In this document: positions 8,295 to 16,976 of the stretch, one piece after another
Position numbering within the stretch: position 1 is the first letter of the stretch
Layout: each line of letters opens with the position of its first letter
Assembly (NCBI RefSeq): GCF_001636425.1
Contig: NZ_KV440953.1
Coordinates: 446,847 to 510,846, forward strand
Origin: Heyndrickxia acidicola
GTDB lineage: Bacteria; Bacillota; Bacilli; Bacillales; Bacillaceae_C
Reading direction: 5' to 3'
Length of the DNA: 64,000 nt
The notes under the pieces: generated by a model
The model's database searches: none
Seen by the model: the letters and a program-made list of their open reading frames with translations, nothing else
Told to the model about the DNA's origin: nothing
Position numbers and translations under genes: made by a program

Positions 8295-9800
8295 TCAGTA
8301 ATCCTTCACATCCAGGCTGGTTACCGGCCACCAGAAGAAACCGTCTTTTTCAAGCAATTCATCTGACGCCTTTGGTCCCATAGTGCCTGATGCATAATTT
8401 GGATAATCATCGGCTTTTTTAGTTTCCCATACAGCAGAGATATTATCAATGAACTTCCAGGAAAGGGAGACCTCGTCCCAGTGGGTAAAATTGGTTGCGT
8501 CTCCTTTCATGCAATCATACATCAGCTTTTCGTAAGCCTCAGGTGTATTCATACCATGTAGTCCTTTATTGGAGAAGTTCAATTTCACAGGTGTTGTTTC
8601 CATTTCCTGGCCAATGCGTTTTGCATTTAAATGGAGGGTGATGCCTTCATCAGGCTGTATATGGATGACCAATAGGTTGGGAGCAAGCTCGTTTTTCGCT
8701 TTATAATAAAGGTTCATGGGAATATCTTTAAATTGAACAACAATTTTAGTGTCCTTTGAACTCATCCTTTTTCCTGTACGGATATAGAAAGGAACGCCGG
8801 CCCATCGGAAGTTGTCAAATAAAAGCTTCCCGGCAACAAAGGTTTCAGTATTGGACGCTGGATCCACATTGGCTTCTTCCCGGTAGCCGGGCAATTCTTT
8901 TCCGTCGATTGTCCCCTTGCCGTATTGTCCCCTTACAAAATTCTTCTCTACTTCATCACCCTCTACAGGCCGGAGGGATTTGAGAGCCCGTCCCTTTTCA
9001 CTTCTGACTTCTTCAGTAGAAAGATTAATAGGAGGCTCCATGGCTAAAAGGGCAGCCATTTGAATCATATGGTTCTGTACCATATCCCTTAAAGCACCGC
9101 TTTTTTCATAATATCCGCCTCGTTCTTCTACACCAAGCACTTCGCTTGAAGTAATTTGGATATTGGAAATATAACGATTGTTCCATAAAGGCTCAAATAA
9201 AGCATTGGCAAAGCGGATAACTTGAATATTCTGCACCATGGCTTTTCCTAAGTAATGGTCAATTCGATAAATTTCCTCCTCAGAGAAGGAATGGCGGAGC
9301 TGGTCATTTAATTCTTTTGCAGAAGGATAGTTATGGCCAAAAGGTTTTTCGATGATTAACCGTTTATATCCCTTTGTGTCGGTCAAACCATCTGTTTTTA
9401 AATGGCTGGCGATGGTTCCAAAAAACTCGGGCGCCATGGATAGGTAAAATATCCGGTTGCCTTCAAGCTCATATTTTTTATCAAGCTGGTCTGCCAGTTT
9501 TTTCAGTCCGAGATAAGAATCAGAATCGGTTACATCATGGGCCTGGTAATAAAAATGGGAAGCAAATTGATCAATGCCTTCATTTTCGCCCCCAGCACTT
9601 TTAATTGAATCATAGACATGGGATTGAAATGTTTCATGGGACCATTCTCTTCTTGCTGTCCCGATCACGGCAAAGTTTTCAGAAAGCTTGCCTTTTTGAT
9701 ACAAATTATACAAAGAGGGAAACAGCTTCCTTTTAGCTAAATCGCCTGTTGCACCGAAAATCATAATCAATGAGGCTGGAGTTTCACTAGTTTTCATCAT
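8295..9800 (-). CDS. zwf: Glucose-6-phosphate 1-dehydrogenase
   Basis: Oxidises glucose-6-phosphate to 6-phosphogluconolactone with NADP+, the entry to the oxidative pentose phosphate pathway in the cytosol. The 501-residue protein has the N-terminal Rossmann motif FGATGDLAKRKL (about 15-26), the EKPFG segment and the active-site signature RIDHYLGKAMVQN (about 180-192), with length typical of the family. AGAGGT lies 9 bases before the ATG. In B. subtilis the neighbouring gene is gndA (6-phosphogluconate dehydrogenase); here it is absent and zwf stands alone between a repeat and rnz. Confidence 0.96.
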   Translation of the reverse strand: MMKTSETPASLIMIFGATGDLAKRKLFPSLYNLYQKGKLSENFAVIGTARREWSHETFQSHVYDSIKSAGGENEGIDQFASHFYYQAHDVTDSDSYLGLKKLADQLDKKYELEGNRIFYLSMAPEFFGTIASHLKTDGLTDTKGYKRLIIEKPFGHNYPSAKELNDQLRHSFSEEEIYRIDHYLGKAMVQNIQVIRFANALFEPLWNNRYISNIQITSSEVLGVEERGGYYEKSGALRDMVQNHMIQMAALLAMEPPINLSTEEVRSEKGRALKSLRPVEGDEVEKNFVRGQYGKGTIDGKELPGYREEANVDPASNTETFVAGKLLFDNFRWAGVPFYIRTGKRMSSKDTKIVVQFKDIPMNLYYKAKNELAPNLLVIHIQPDEGITLHLNAKRIGQEMETTPVKLNFSNKGLHGMNTPEAYEKLMYDCMKGDATNFTHWDEVSLSWKFIDNISAVWETKKADDYPNYASGTMGPKASDELLEKDGFFWWPVTSLDVKDY

Positions 9801-10192
9801 GTTTAAAAGACCTCTCTTTTTTTAAGATGTAATCCTTGGATACCAATCTAGTCATTGCATTATCTTCTTTGAAACCCTGTGCTTGTTAAAAATGATAAAA
9901 TGAATCCATCTAGATTTTCATTCTATCGATTCATATTTGAATTAGCAAATATTTTGACAAAAATGATATGATAGTATTAAAAATGTATACATAATGGTTT
10001 GGGTTTGTACATATTGGAAAAAATGCATGCTGTCCTGGTTATCCGTCCTATTCCACTGCATACCCTATTAAGAGAGATTTCATGTTGTTCATGGACATTT
10101 CATCAGTTTTGGAGGACATACAATGACATTTGCGTATGCATTTAAGTTAGCGAAAGGGAGCATATCCCTTTTTACTATAGGAGGAATCACAT
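9801..10192. other. Divergent intergenic region zwf/rnz
   Basis: Holds promoters for both genes. A TTGACA hexamer lies at about 9954-9959 in the rnz direction, with no clear -10 at 17 bases. A 62-codon ORF begins at ATG 10123 behind TTGGAGG and overlaps rnz out of frame; I do not call it a gene (see findings). Confidence 0.5.
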
Positions 10193-11110
10193 TTGGAACT
10201 ATTATTTTTAGGTACAGGGGCAGGAATTCCGGCAAAATTAAGAAACGTGACCTCCATTGCGTTAAAGCTGCTGGAAGAAAGAAAAGCGATCTGGCTGTTC
10301 GATTGCGGTGAAGCCACCCAGCACCAGATTTTGCATACATCAATTAAGCCTCGGCGAATTGAAAAAATTTTTATTACTCATTTGCATGGCGACCATATTT
10401 TCGGGCTGCCTGGACTTCTCGGAAGCAGATCCTTCCAGTCGGGTGATACTGAACTGACAGTATACGGACCAAAGGGGATCAAATCCTTTATTGAAGTATC
10501 TCTTCAGGTAAGCGAAACCCATCTTCAATACCCGCTCACCATCGTGGAAATCTCACCTGGTGTTATTTTTGAGGATAGCCAGTTTATCGTGGAGGCAAGA
10601 CTTTTGCAACACGCGCTGCCAACCTTTGGCTTTCGTGTAGTGGAGAAGGACAAACCGGGAACATTGGATGCTGAGAAGCTTAGGAAAGACGGAATTCCTC
10701 CAGGCCCTGTATACTCGCTTTTGAAAGAAGGCAAAGAGGTACAGCTTGCAGATGGCAGGGTTGTTTTTGGAAAGGATTATGTGGGACCTGATAAAAAAGG
10801 GAGAGTCGTTACTATTCTTGGCGATACTCGCCCATGTGAAAATTCTGTTCTTCTTGCTAATGAGGCTGACTGCCTTGTACATGAGGCAACTTTTTCAGGG
10901 GATAGCGAAAAAATGGCGTATGATTATTTTCATTCCACTACGGTTCAAGCAGCTGAGATTGCCGTCAGGGCGAATGTAAAGCAGCTTTGTTTAACACATA
11001 TCAGCTCGCGTTATGGAAAAGAAGAATGGGCGCAGCTAGAACAGGAAGCCAAAAACGTTTTCCTCCATTCAATGATTGTGCATGATTTTATAGAGATTCC
11101 TATTGGCTGA
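10193..11110 (+). CDS. rnz: Ribonuclease Z (tRNA 3' endonuclease)
   Basis: Cuts the 3' trailer from tRNA precursors, needed for tRNAs without an encoded CCA. The 305-residue beta-lactamase-fold protein shows the zinc motif THLHGDH (His63, His65, Asp67, His68), later ligands in GDTRPC and VHEATF, and the C-terminal LTHISSRY. The start is TTG 10193, fixed by AGGAGG about 7 bases upstream. Position and length agree with yqjK of B. subtilis. Confidence 0.95.
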   Translation: MELLFLGTGAGIPAKLRNVTSIALKLLEERKAIWLFDCGEATQHQILHTSIKPRRIEKIFITHLHGDHIFGLPGLLGSRSFQSGDTELTVYGPKGIKSFIEVSLQVSETHLQYPLTIVEISPGVIFEDSQFIVEARLLQHALPTFGFRVVEKDKPGTLDAEKLRKDGIPPGPVYSLLKEGKEVQLADGRVVFGKDYVGPDKKGRVVTILGDTRPCENSVLLANEADCLVHEATFSGDSEKMAYDYFHSTTVQAAEIAVRANVKQLCLTHISSRYGKEEWAQLEQEAKNVFLHSMIVHDFIEIPIG

Positions 11111-11117
11111 TTTTACT

Positions 11118-11182
11118 AAAAGTCTTTGTTAGAATTTTATACTGTAATGACTCGTTTTTCAGCTCATTTTTAAGTGATTATG
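11118..11182 (-). repeat. Degenerate nested-palindrome repeat copy
   Basis: TCTTTGTTAGAATTTTATAC followed by CTCGTTTTTCAGCTCATTTT matches, in reverse orientation, the right end of the element at 21200-21322. The inner hairpins are lost. Confidence 0.55.
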
Positions 11183-11262
11183 AAAGGTGAGTGAAACGGA
11201 TATTTCATACACGAAGGAGCTAAAAACAAGCCTGTTAAAAAAGATAGTTAAGGGGCGGGGAA

Positions 11263-11805
11263 ATGAAGACGATTTATTTTATACGGCATGCGCAAGCAGA
11301 AGGGCAGCCAAGAGAAGCCCGGCTGACAAAAAAAGGCGAAGAGCAGGCGCAGCAGCTCGCAGAGTTTTTAAATGATAAACAGATCGATTGCATTTATTCC
11401 AGCCCTTTTGAACGGGCTCTTTCAACAATCCAGCCGTTCGCAGCATTACAGGGACTGGAGGTCAAAAAAGATAAACGCCTGGAGGAAAGGGTGCTTTCTT
11501 CTAATATGCATCCTGATTGGAAAGAAATGCTGCGTTTAAGCTTTGAAGACTTTACTCTTGTATATGATGGAGGAGAATCCTGCGGAAGCGGATTTGAGCG
11601 TGCAGGGTCCATTTTGGATGAGGCGATAACAGGGAAATCCGAGAACATTGTATTTGTTACACATGGGAATTTGATGACCCTGCTTTTACGGCATATAGAT
11701 AGCTGTTTCGGTGTAACTGAATTGTTTTCCTTAACCAATCCTGATGTATATGAAATTAATATAGACGAAACTGGCCGTCAATGGAAACGGATTTGGCTGC
11801 AGTAA
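11263..11805 (+). CDS. Histidine phosphatase family protein
   Basis: A 180-residue member of the phosphoglycerate-mutase-like histidine phosphatases. It has the phosphohistidine motif FIRHAQAEG (Arg8-His9), SSPFERALSTIQPFA near residue 46, and the second catalytic His in FVTHGNLMTLLLRH. The substrate cannot be told from sequence; relatives act on phosphosugars or nucleotides. The ATG follows a G-rich AAGGGGCGGGG. It lies between rnz and namA and ends in a shared bidirectional terminator. B. subtilis has yqjL (an alpha/beta hydrolase) here, so this is a local substitution, from recalled order. Confidence 0.85.
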   Translation: MKTIYFIRHAQAEGQPREARLTKKGEEQAQQLAEFLNDKQIDCIYSSPFERALSTIQPFAALQGLEVKKDKRLEERVLSSNMHPDWKEMLRLSFEDFTLVYDGGESCGSGFERAGSILDEAITGKSENIVFVTHGNLMTLLLRHIDSCFGVTELFSLTNPDVYEINIDETGRQWKRIWLQ

Positions 11806-11808
11806 AAA

Positions 11809-11850
11809 ACAAGAAACCCGCCTGCTAAATATGCATGGAGGGTTTCTTGT
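11809..11850. terminator. Bidirectional terminator between histidine phosphatase and namA
   Basis: ACAAGAAACCC pairs with GGGTTTCTTGT (11 bp). The convergent genes end on either side. Confidence 0.85.
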
Positions 11851-11855
11851 GTTAT

Positions 11856-12875
11856 TTATTTCCAGCCGCGCTCATACTGGACAGGAGATTTAATCTCTTC
11901 ACCAAGTTCTTTTGCTGCCGTACGCGGCCAGTACGGATCTCTTAATAATTCACGTGCTAATAAAACCAAATCAGCCCGCCCGTTTTGCAATATTTCTTCG
12001 GCTTGCTTTGGTTCGGTAATGAGTCCCACAACACCTGTTGGAATTTCTGCTCCGTTTTTGATCACTTCAGAAAATGGAACCTGGTAGCCAGGAAAAACAG
12101 GAATCCGGGCAGGGACATTAGCACCGGAGCTTACATCAATCAAATCTACGCCTTGTTCCTTCATCCACTTAGCATATGGAATGTAATCCTCTGGGCGAAG
12201 GCCCTCAGGATGATAGTCATTAGCCGAAACCCGTACAAATAATGGTCCATCCCATACTGTTTTTACGGCTTCAATCACTTCGGATAAAAAGCGATAACGA
12301 TTTTCAACTGATCCCCCATATTCGTCTGTACGCTGATTGGAAACAGGAGAGAGAAACTCATTAATTAAGTAGCCATGAGCCCCGTGGAGTTCAATTAATT
12401 CAAATCCAGCCTTTTTGGCGCGGTCTGCCCCCAGTTTAAAAGCTTCAATGGTTTCACGAATGTCTTCTTTGCTCATTTCTTTTGGTGTTTTTCTTTTTTC
12501 ATTAAAAGCAAGAGCAGTAGGGGCAAGGATTTCTCCTTCCAATTCTGCTTTTCTGCCAGCATGGGAAAGTTGAATTCCAGCCGCAGCTCCATGGGATTTA
12601 ATCATACCGGTAAGCTTTGAAAGCCCCTCAATGTGATCATCGCTCCAGATACCGAGGTCATTCGGAGAAATTCGCCCCTGTTCGGTTACAGCTGTTGCTT
12701 CCAAGATAATTAAGCCAACTTGGCCGACAGCCCGGCTTGTATAGTGGGTATAATGCCAATCCTGTACTTTTCCGTCTTCATCAGGGCAAGAATACATGCA
12801 CATTGGCGCCATGACGATCCGGTTTTTTAATGTAAGGCCCTTGATGGTATAGGGTTCAAATAATTTAACTGTCAA
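11856..12875 (-). CDS. namA: NADPH dehydrogenase NamA (Old Yellow Enzyme, YqjM)
   Basis: FMN-dependent ene-reductase that reduces activated C=C bonds of unsaturated aldehydes, ketones and nitro compounds; induced by electrophile stress in B. subtilis. The TIM barrel shows [14 protein letters not shown] (the FMN-tuning Cys), [13 protein letters not shown], the substrate His pair in HAGRKAE and [10 protein letters not shown], and a C-terminal [18 protein letters not shown] with the arginine typical of YqjM. I start it at TTG 12875 (339 residues), behind AGGGAGG, because YqjM begins just before KLF; the longer frame to 12917 lacks a ribosome site. Confidence 0.94.
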   Translation of the reverse strand: MTVKLFEPYTIKGLTLKNRIVMAPMCMYSCPDEDGKVQDWHYTHYTSRAVGQVGLIILEATAVTEQGRISPNDLGIWSDDHIEGLSKLTGMIKSHGAAAGIQLSHAGRKAELEGEILAPTALAFNEKRKTPKEMSKEDIRETIEAFKLGADRAKKAGFELIELHGAHGYLINEFLSPVSNQRTDEYGGSVENRYRFLSEVIEAVKTVWDGPLFVRVSANDYHPEGLRPEDYIPYAKWMKEQGVDLIDVSSGANVPARIPVFPGYQVPFSEVIKNGAEIPTGVVGLITEPKQAEEILQNGRADLVLLARELLRDPYWPRTAAKELGEEIKSPVQYERGWK

Positions 12876-13151
12876 CTTGTTATCCTCCCTTATGTATCCA
12901 TGCATTGCTTTTAACACGAGTGGTTAAAGATAAGTACCTTTTAGGATAGGCAATGCATGGAATAAATATGCTTCATTATACAATTGGTGTTATGAGAATA
13001 AAAGAAACTTGCTTAGGGAGAAGAAAATCGGATACTTTGTATTTTGTTTACTTTATACCAATATAATGACATTTGGCTGATTAATCGTTAAAATGTACAG
13101 TAGCACATGATGAGGAAAAAACGTATTTCATAGAGTAAAGGGGATGGAGAA

Positions 13152-14114
13152 ATGTCAGGCTGGAATGGTAATATAGCAAAAATTTCTTTGCCTACTCCCT
13201 TTGCAGTAGGGGATGTAAATGTTTATATTGTGAAGGGGGACGCACTCACTTTAATAGACGCTGGAGTAAAAACTAAAGAGGCATGGGAGGTCTTTCAATT
13301 TCAATTGGCACAATTGGGAATGGCTGTAGAGGATATTGACCAGGTCGTCTTAACTCACCATCATCCGGACCATGTGGGATTTCTTGAATGGCTGCCAGAT
13401 CAACTTCACATTCTTGGCCATGCCTATTGTGTACCCTGGCTAAAACGTGACACGGAGTTTTTCAAGCGGCACGATCAATTTTATTTTGACAGATTCCAAG
13501 AGTCTGGCGTGGAAGGAGATGTGCAGCGGTATCTAGACAATATGAAATCCGCCTTGAAGTTTGCTTCGCATAGACCGCTGACTCAGACTTTAAAGGAAGG
13601 CGAGTTTATTCCTGGATTGAATGAGTGGAAAGTCCTTGAAACTCCAGGACATGCGCAAAGCCATTTGTCTTTTTACAGAGAATCGGATGCATGCCTGATT
13701 GCAGGAGATCATATTTTGGCCACCATCTCCTCCAATCCGCTGCTGGAGCCCCCTCTTGGTGAGAAAGAGCCTAGGCCAAAGCCGCAGCTTCAATACAATC
13801 ATTCTCTGAAAAAGCTTCTGGAATATCCAATTCAGCTCGCCTACACGGGACATGGGAATGAGGTGTTTAAAGTACATGATCTTGTTAACAGAAGAATTGA
13901 GAGGCAGCATTCAAGGGCTTTGCAGGTAAAAAGAATGATTGCAGAAAAGCCGATGACGACATTTGAAATCTGCCGGACGCTCTTCCCGGCTGTCTATCAA
14001 AAAGAAATAGGATTAACTATATCTGAAACAACGGCCCAGTTGGATTATCTTCTTTCCATTGAACAGGCGGAATGCCAGGTCAATGATCAGGTTATGTACT
14101 TCTCTGCAAAATAA
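13152..14114 (+). CDS. yqjP: MBL-fold metallohydrolase (YqjP)
   Basis: A 320-residue metallo-beta-lactamase-fold hydrolase. The zinc motif THHHPDHVGF gives His69, His71, Asp73 and His74; further ligands are His in ETPGHAQSH and Asp in IAGDHIL. A C-terminal winged-helix-like segment (about 250-320) is also seen in the LACTB2/YqjP group. The substrate is unknown. AAGGGGATGGAG precedes the ATG. It lies 17 bases before the SDR gene and is probably co-transcribed with it, as yqjP-yqjQ in B. subtilis. The proI and yqjN genes that precede yqjP there are missing here. Confidence 0.88.
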   Translation: MSGWNGNIAKISLPTPFAVGDVNVYIVKGDALTLIDAGVKTKEAWEVFQFQLAQLGMAVEDIDQVVLTHHHPDHVGFLEWLPDQLHILGHAYCVPWLKRDTEFFKRHDQFYFDRFQESGVEGDVQRYLDNMKSALKFASHRPLTQTLKEGEFIPGLNEWKVLETPGHAQSHLSFYRESDACLIAGDHILATISSNPLLEPPLGEKEPRPKPQLQYNHSLKKLLEYPIQLAYTGHGNEVFKVHDLVNRRIERQHSRALQVKRMIAEKPMTTFEICRTLFPAVYQKEIGLTISETTAQLDYLLSIEQAECQVNDQVMYFSAK

Positions 14115-14131
14115 AGAAAAGGGGCGGCAAA

Positions 14132-14929
14132 ATGGCAAATGACCGAATTAAAGGCAAAAATATTGTCATCACAGGTGCTTCAGGAGGGCTGGGCGAGCAA
14201 ATTGCCTATAGCTGTGCCAGAAGCGGGGCCAATCTTGCCTTGCTAGCACGAAATACGGAGAGGCTAAACGCAATTAAAGATCATATTGAAAAAAAATATT
14301 CTGTTCGATGTATTGCCATTAGCCTGGATGTTTCAAAGTACGAATCCATCCCTGGATACTTTAAACAAATCGAGAAAGAACTGGGGTTGATAGATGTTCT
14401 TGTCAATAACGCCGGGTATGGCATTTTTGATGAGGTGGAAAAGGCATCCATGGAGGATATTACAGGCATGTTCAATGTAAATGTCCTTGGTCTTATTGCT
14501 TGTACGAAGGCCGTTATTCCAGATATGCAAGCGAAAAAATCAGGACATGTCATTAATATCGCTTCTCAGGCAGGCAAAATTGCTACACCAAAATCCGGTA
14601 TATATTCCGCAACGAAGCATGCAGTATTAGGTTTTACCAACAGCCTCAGAATGGAAGTGTCGGTGCATGGGGTGTATGTCACTTCTGTAAATCCCGGGCC
14701 GATTGCTACCAACTTTTTTACTATTGCTGATAAATCGGGGGAGTATATAAAAAATATTGATCGCTTTATGCTTCAGCCAGATAAGCTGGCTGATAAAATT
14801 GTCGACAGCATGCTGACAAACCGCAGGGAAATCAATGCACCAGGATGGATGAATGCGGGGAGCATTTTTTATACCTTGTTTCCTAAGCTGGTGGAAAAAG
14901 TGGGGAAAAGGGCTTTTTTTAAAAAATAG
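14132..14929 (+). CDS. yqjQ: Short-chain dehydrogenase/reductase (YqjQ)
   Basis: A 265-residue classical SDR. It shows the cofactor glycine motif TGASGGLGEQ (about 14-23), NNAGYGI (about 92-98), the catalytic Ser in NIASQAG and Tyr-x-x-x-Lys in YSATKHAVLG. The Arg after the first glycine strand (LARNTERL) suggests NADP(H). The C-terminal helix NAGSIFYTLFPKLVEKVGKR is hydrophobic and may sit on the membrane. GGGGCGG precedes the ATG. It is the last gene before a repeat-rich accessory region. Confidence 0.9.
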   Translation: MANDRIKGKNIVITGASGGLGEQIAYSCARSGANLALLARNTERLNAIKDHIEKKYSVRCIAISLDVSKYESIPGYFKQIEKELGLIDVLVNNAGYGIFDEVEKASMEDITGMFNVNVLGLIACTKAVIPDMQAKKSGHVINIASQAGKIATPKSGIYSATKHAVLGFTNSLRMEVSVHGVYVTSVNPGPIATNFFTIADKSGEYIKNIDRFMLQPDKLADKIVDSMLTNRREINAPGWMNAGSIFYTLFPKLVEKVGKRAFFKK

Positions 14930-15577
14930 GCTAAGTTCAGCTCGTTTTTCAGGCTGGACTAATAGTCGTATGAAACTAGCGTAGCGCACAAATTTGCTAA
15001 AAAACAAAAGGGCTCTTTAATAAAGTAAAAGGTTTACTATATAAATTGAAGCCTGTTTGTCCCGCAGGAGTCTCGTGCCTTCCGCTCCAATATAACTTAA
15101 ATTCAACATTTATAGAATAGAAAAAGGAAGATAAAATCTATCCGTTATACTGTGTAAATTAACGGCGGCTATAGTGAACATGGGCCTATTCGCCAAAAGC
15201 GAACGGCCTATTTTTATAGGAATTAAAAACGAGTTCATTATTCCTATAAAAAGAAAGCCATCCATTCTCTTGGAATTAATCAATTTGAAATACAATAAAC
15301 AACGAGAAAAAATCTTCCTAGCAAAGGAAGGTTTTTTACATTTTTATTTCTGTTCCTGAACGTGGAATTAAAATACGACCAAATCCTTAGCGTTATTTGT
15401 TAATAACCGACAAAATTCTGCTTCTTTGGTCAAGTATAACCAATTATTTTATGGTTTTTTCTAGGTTTTTAGACCTATTATTTAAATTTTTAACACAATT
15501 GTAATATTTCTGTTATGAAGCTGTTATACGCTTTCATTATGATAGGTTTATCAAAAGCCATCAGGGGGTATACAACT
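14930..15577. other. 648-base gene-free stretch with repeat debris and hairpins
   Basis: It holds a reversed fragment of the R3 repeat at 15058-15096 (CCCGCAGGAGTCTCGTGCCT). A stem-loop GGCCTATTCGC/GCGAACGGCC lies near 15183-15210. A perfect 13-bp inverted repeat TTTTTATAGGAAT/ATTCCTATAAAAA lies at 15211-15252, and a terminator-like hairpin CTTCCT/AGGAAG plus T6 lies near 15310-15338. A possible promoter for the following NlpC/P60 gene lies in the AT-rich end. No gene is credible. Confidence 0.6.
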
Positions 15578-16024
15578 TTGTTAAAGAAAATTTTTGCCGC
15601 TTTAGCACTAGCTGCTATGCTTGGTTCTGTTGCACCAGTCTTGTCGCAGGCTTCAACTTCCACTTACACAAGATCAAAGGCTATATCGGTTGCTGAAAGT
15701 AATCTTGGAGTTCCATATGTTTGGGGCGGAATGAGCCCAAGAGGATTTGACTGCTCTGGTCTTGTAAAATATTCTTACAATGTAGCAGGTAAGTACTTGC
15801 CGCGTACAGCTGGCGATATGTTTTATGTAGGCTATCGTACTCACTCGCTGACAAGAGGAGATCTTGTCTTCTTTGCAACAATCCGTGCCGAAAAGCCGAC
15901 ACATGTAGGGATATACATAGGAAACAATGAATTTATCAATGCTGCCTCATCAAGAGGCGTTTCCATTGCATCCTTGAGCAATCCTTATTGGAAACCGCGT
16001 TTTGTTGGAGCAAACCATATATAA
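15578..16024 (+). CDS. Secreted NlpC/P60 (C40) peptidoglycan endopeptidase
   Basis: A 148-residue exported cell-wall hydrolase consisting of a signal peptide (about 1-27, basic LKK then an Ala/Leu-rich core, cleavage near SQAS) and one NlpC/P60 domain. The catalytic Cys lies in GFDCSGLVKY, the His in THVGIYIG and the third polar residue in INAASSRG. These enzymes cut gamma-D-Glu-diaminopimelate links. There is no LysM or SH3 binding domain, unlike most Bacillus LytE/F homologues. The TTG at 15578 follows AGGGGG at 9 bases; an upstream ATG at 15515 would add a stretch unlike a signal peptide. Confidence 0.88.
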   Translation: MLKKIFAALALAAMLGSVAPVLSQASTSTYTRSKAISVAESNLGVPYVWGGMSPRGFDCSGLVKYSYNVAGKYLPRTAGDMFYVGYRTHSLTRGDLVFFATIRAEKPTHVGIYIGNNEFINAASSRGVSIASLSNPYWKPRFVGANHI

Positions 16025-16063
16025 TGATAAAGGGCTAAGAAAAGAGTCCTTCACGATATGAAT

Positions 16064-16094
16064 GTCTGGATTAAAAATGTCCAGGCTTTTTTTA
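16064..16094 (+). terminator. Terminator after NlpC/P60 gene
   Basis: GTCTGGA and TCCAGGC enclose a 9-base loop and are followed by eight T residues. Confidence 0.85.
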
Positions 16095-16104
16095 TGCCTT
16101 TTTC

Positions 16105-16240
16105 TGTCTAGCTCCAGCGCCTATCGGCTAGCCGATTTCTATGTCTCCTCCCGGCGATAAGTTAACACCTAGTTACTTTTATCCCAGTCGAAGGCTCTGA
16201 AATCCGTACGCCGATGAGCAAGGCGTTTTAGCTTTTCTTA
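16105..16240 (-). repeat. Intergenic repeat family R1, copy 2
   Basis: Reverse-complement relative of 8049-8195: GTCTAGCTCCAGCGCCTATC at the left, GTACGCCGATGAGCAAGGCG at the right. The middle (ATCCCAGTCGAAGGCTCTGA) also matches in reverse. Confidence 0.8.
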
Positions 16241-16249
16241 AATCCTGCC

Positions 16250-16365
16250 TCCGCTATCTCCCGCGGAAAGCGAGTGCCTGAAGTGGAAATCAACCAGCAG
16301 GAAAAAAGATGCTGTATCCAAGGTCATCTGACATCAGTTGACCTTTTGGGACAGCTTCATTGAAC
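16250..16365 (+). repeat. Intergenic repeat family R3, copy 1
   Basis: Contains CGGAAAGCGAGTGCCTGAAG then GGAAATCAACCAGCAGG, and an inner arm GGTCATCTGAC/GTTGACC. Related sequence is at 44510-44690 and 58617-58680, and in reverse at 15058-15096. Confidence 0.7.
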
Positions 16366-16395
16366 TGTAATTGAATCAAAAAAATAACAAAACGA

Positions 16396-16424
16396 TAAAA
16401 CCTTTTTTAGCTCGTGAGCGTCTA
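16396..16424 (+). promoter_or_regulatory. ECF-type promoter for sigma/anti-sigma operon
   Basis: TAAAACC at 16396-16402 and CGTCTA at 16419-16424 match the -35 (GAAAC-like) and -10 (CGTC) elements of ECF sigma promoters such as those of SigM/SigW, with 17 bases between AAAC and CGTC. It lies about 30 bases before the sigma gene, which suggests autoregulation. Confidence 0.65.
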
Positions 16425-16454
16425 ATAGAAAAGGAACATTAGAGGAGGAAACAT

Positions 16455-16976
16455 ATGGATGAGGTTTCCCTAGTAGAGAAAGCAAAAAAGGGGGATGAGA
16501 CAGCATTTTATCAGGCTATGCTGCTGCATAAAGAACAGCTGTACCGAATTGCGATCTCGTATTTGAAAACAGAGGAAGGGGCAATAGAAGCCATTCAAGA
16601 AATCACATACCGCTGTTATAAATCTCTAAAAAAGCTTAAGAAAGCAGAGTATTTTTCTACATGGCTTATCCGGATTTTATTAAATTACTGCCACGATGAA
16701 CTCCGGAAACAAAAGAGGATAGTACTGAGCAGCGAAATGGCAGAATTAGCCGGTGCTAAAGAAGATACCTCTTTTATTGAATTGTATGAAGCTGTGGAGG
16801 CGTTACATCCAAAATATCGGGATGTCATCATGCTGAAATATTACCATGATTTAAAAATAGCTGACATAGCCCGGATATTGGAATGCCCTGAAGGCACCAT
16901 CAAAACTTGGCTTAAAAAAGGACTGCAGTTAATAAGAAAGCAATGGACAGAGGAAGGGGGAGATACAATTGCCTAA
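16455..16976 (+). CDS. ECF-type sigma-70 family RNA polymerase sigma factor
   Basis: A 173-residue alternative sigma factor. Region 2 spans about residues 20-85 (YRIAISYLKTEEGAIEAIQE, then FSTWLIRILLNYCHDELR), and region 4 spans about 110-165 (HPKYRDVIMLKYYHDLKIADIA, then CPEGTIKTWLKKGLQ). It has the short ECF layout without regions 1 and 3. AGAGGAGG precedes the ATG. The next gene, a membrane DUF4179 protein, overlaps by 8 bases and is almost certainly its anti-sigma factor. The upstream ECF-type promoter suggests positive autoregulation. The signal it answers to is unknown. It is not one of the sigma genes found at this place in B. subtilis. Confidence 0.9.
   Translation: MDEVSLVEKAKKGDETAFYQAMLLHKEQLYRIAISYLKTEEGAIEAIQEITYRCYKSLKKLKKAEYFSTWLIRILLNYCHDELRKQKRIVLSSEMAELAGAKEDTSFIELYEAVEALHPKYRDVIMLKYYHDLKIADIARILECPEGTIKTWLKKGLQLIRKQWTEEGGDTIA

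Noticed and set aside
15174-15359. 61-codon frame in the gap before the NlpC/P60 gene
   Set aside because: It translates through two hairpins and has no ribosome site.
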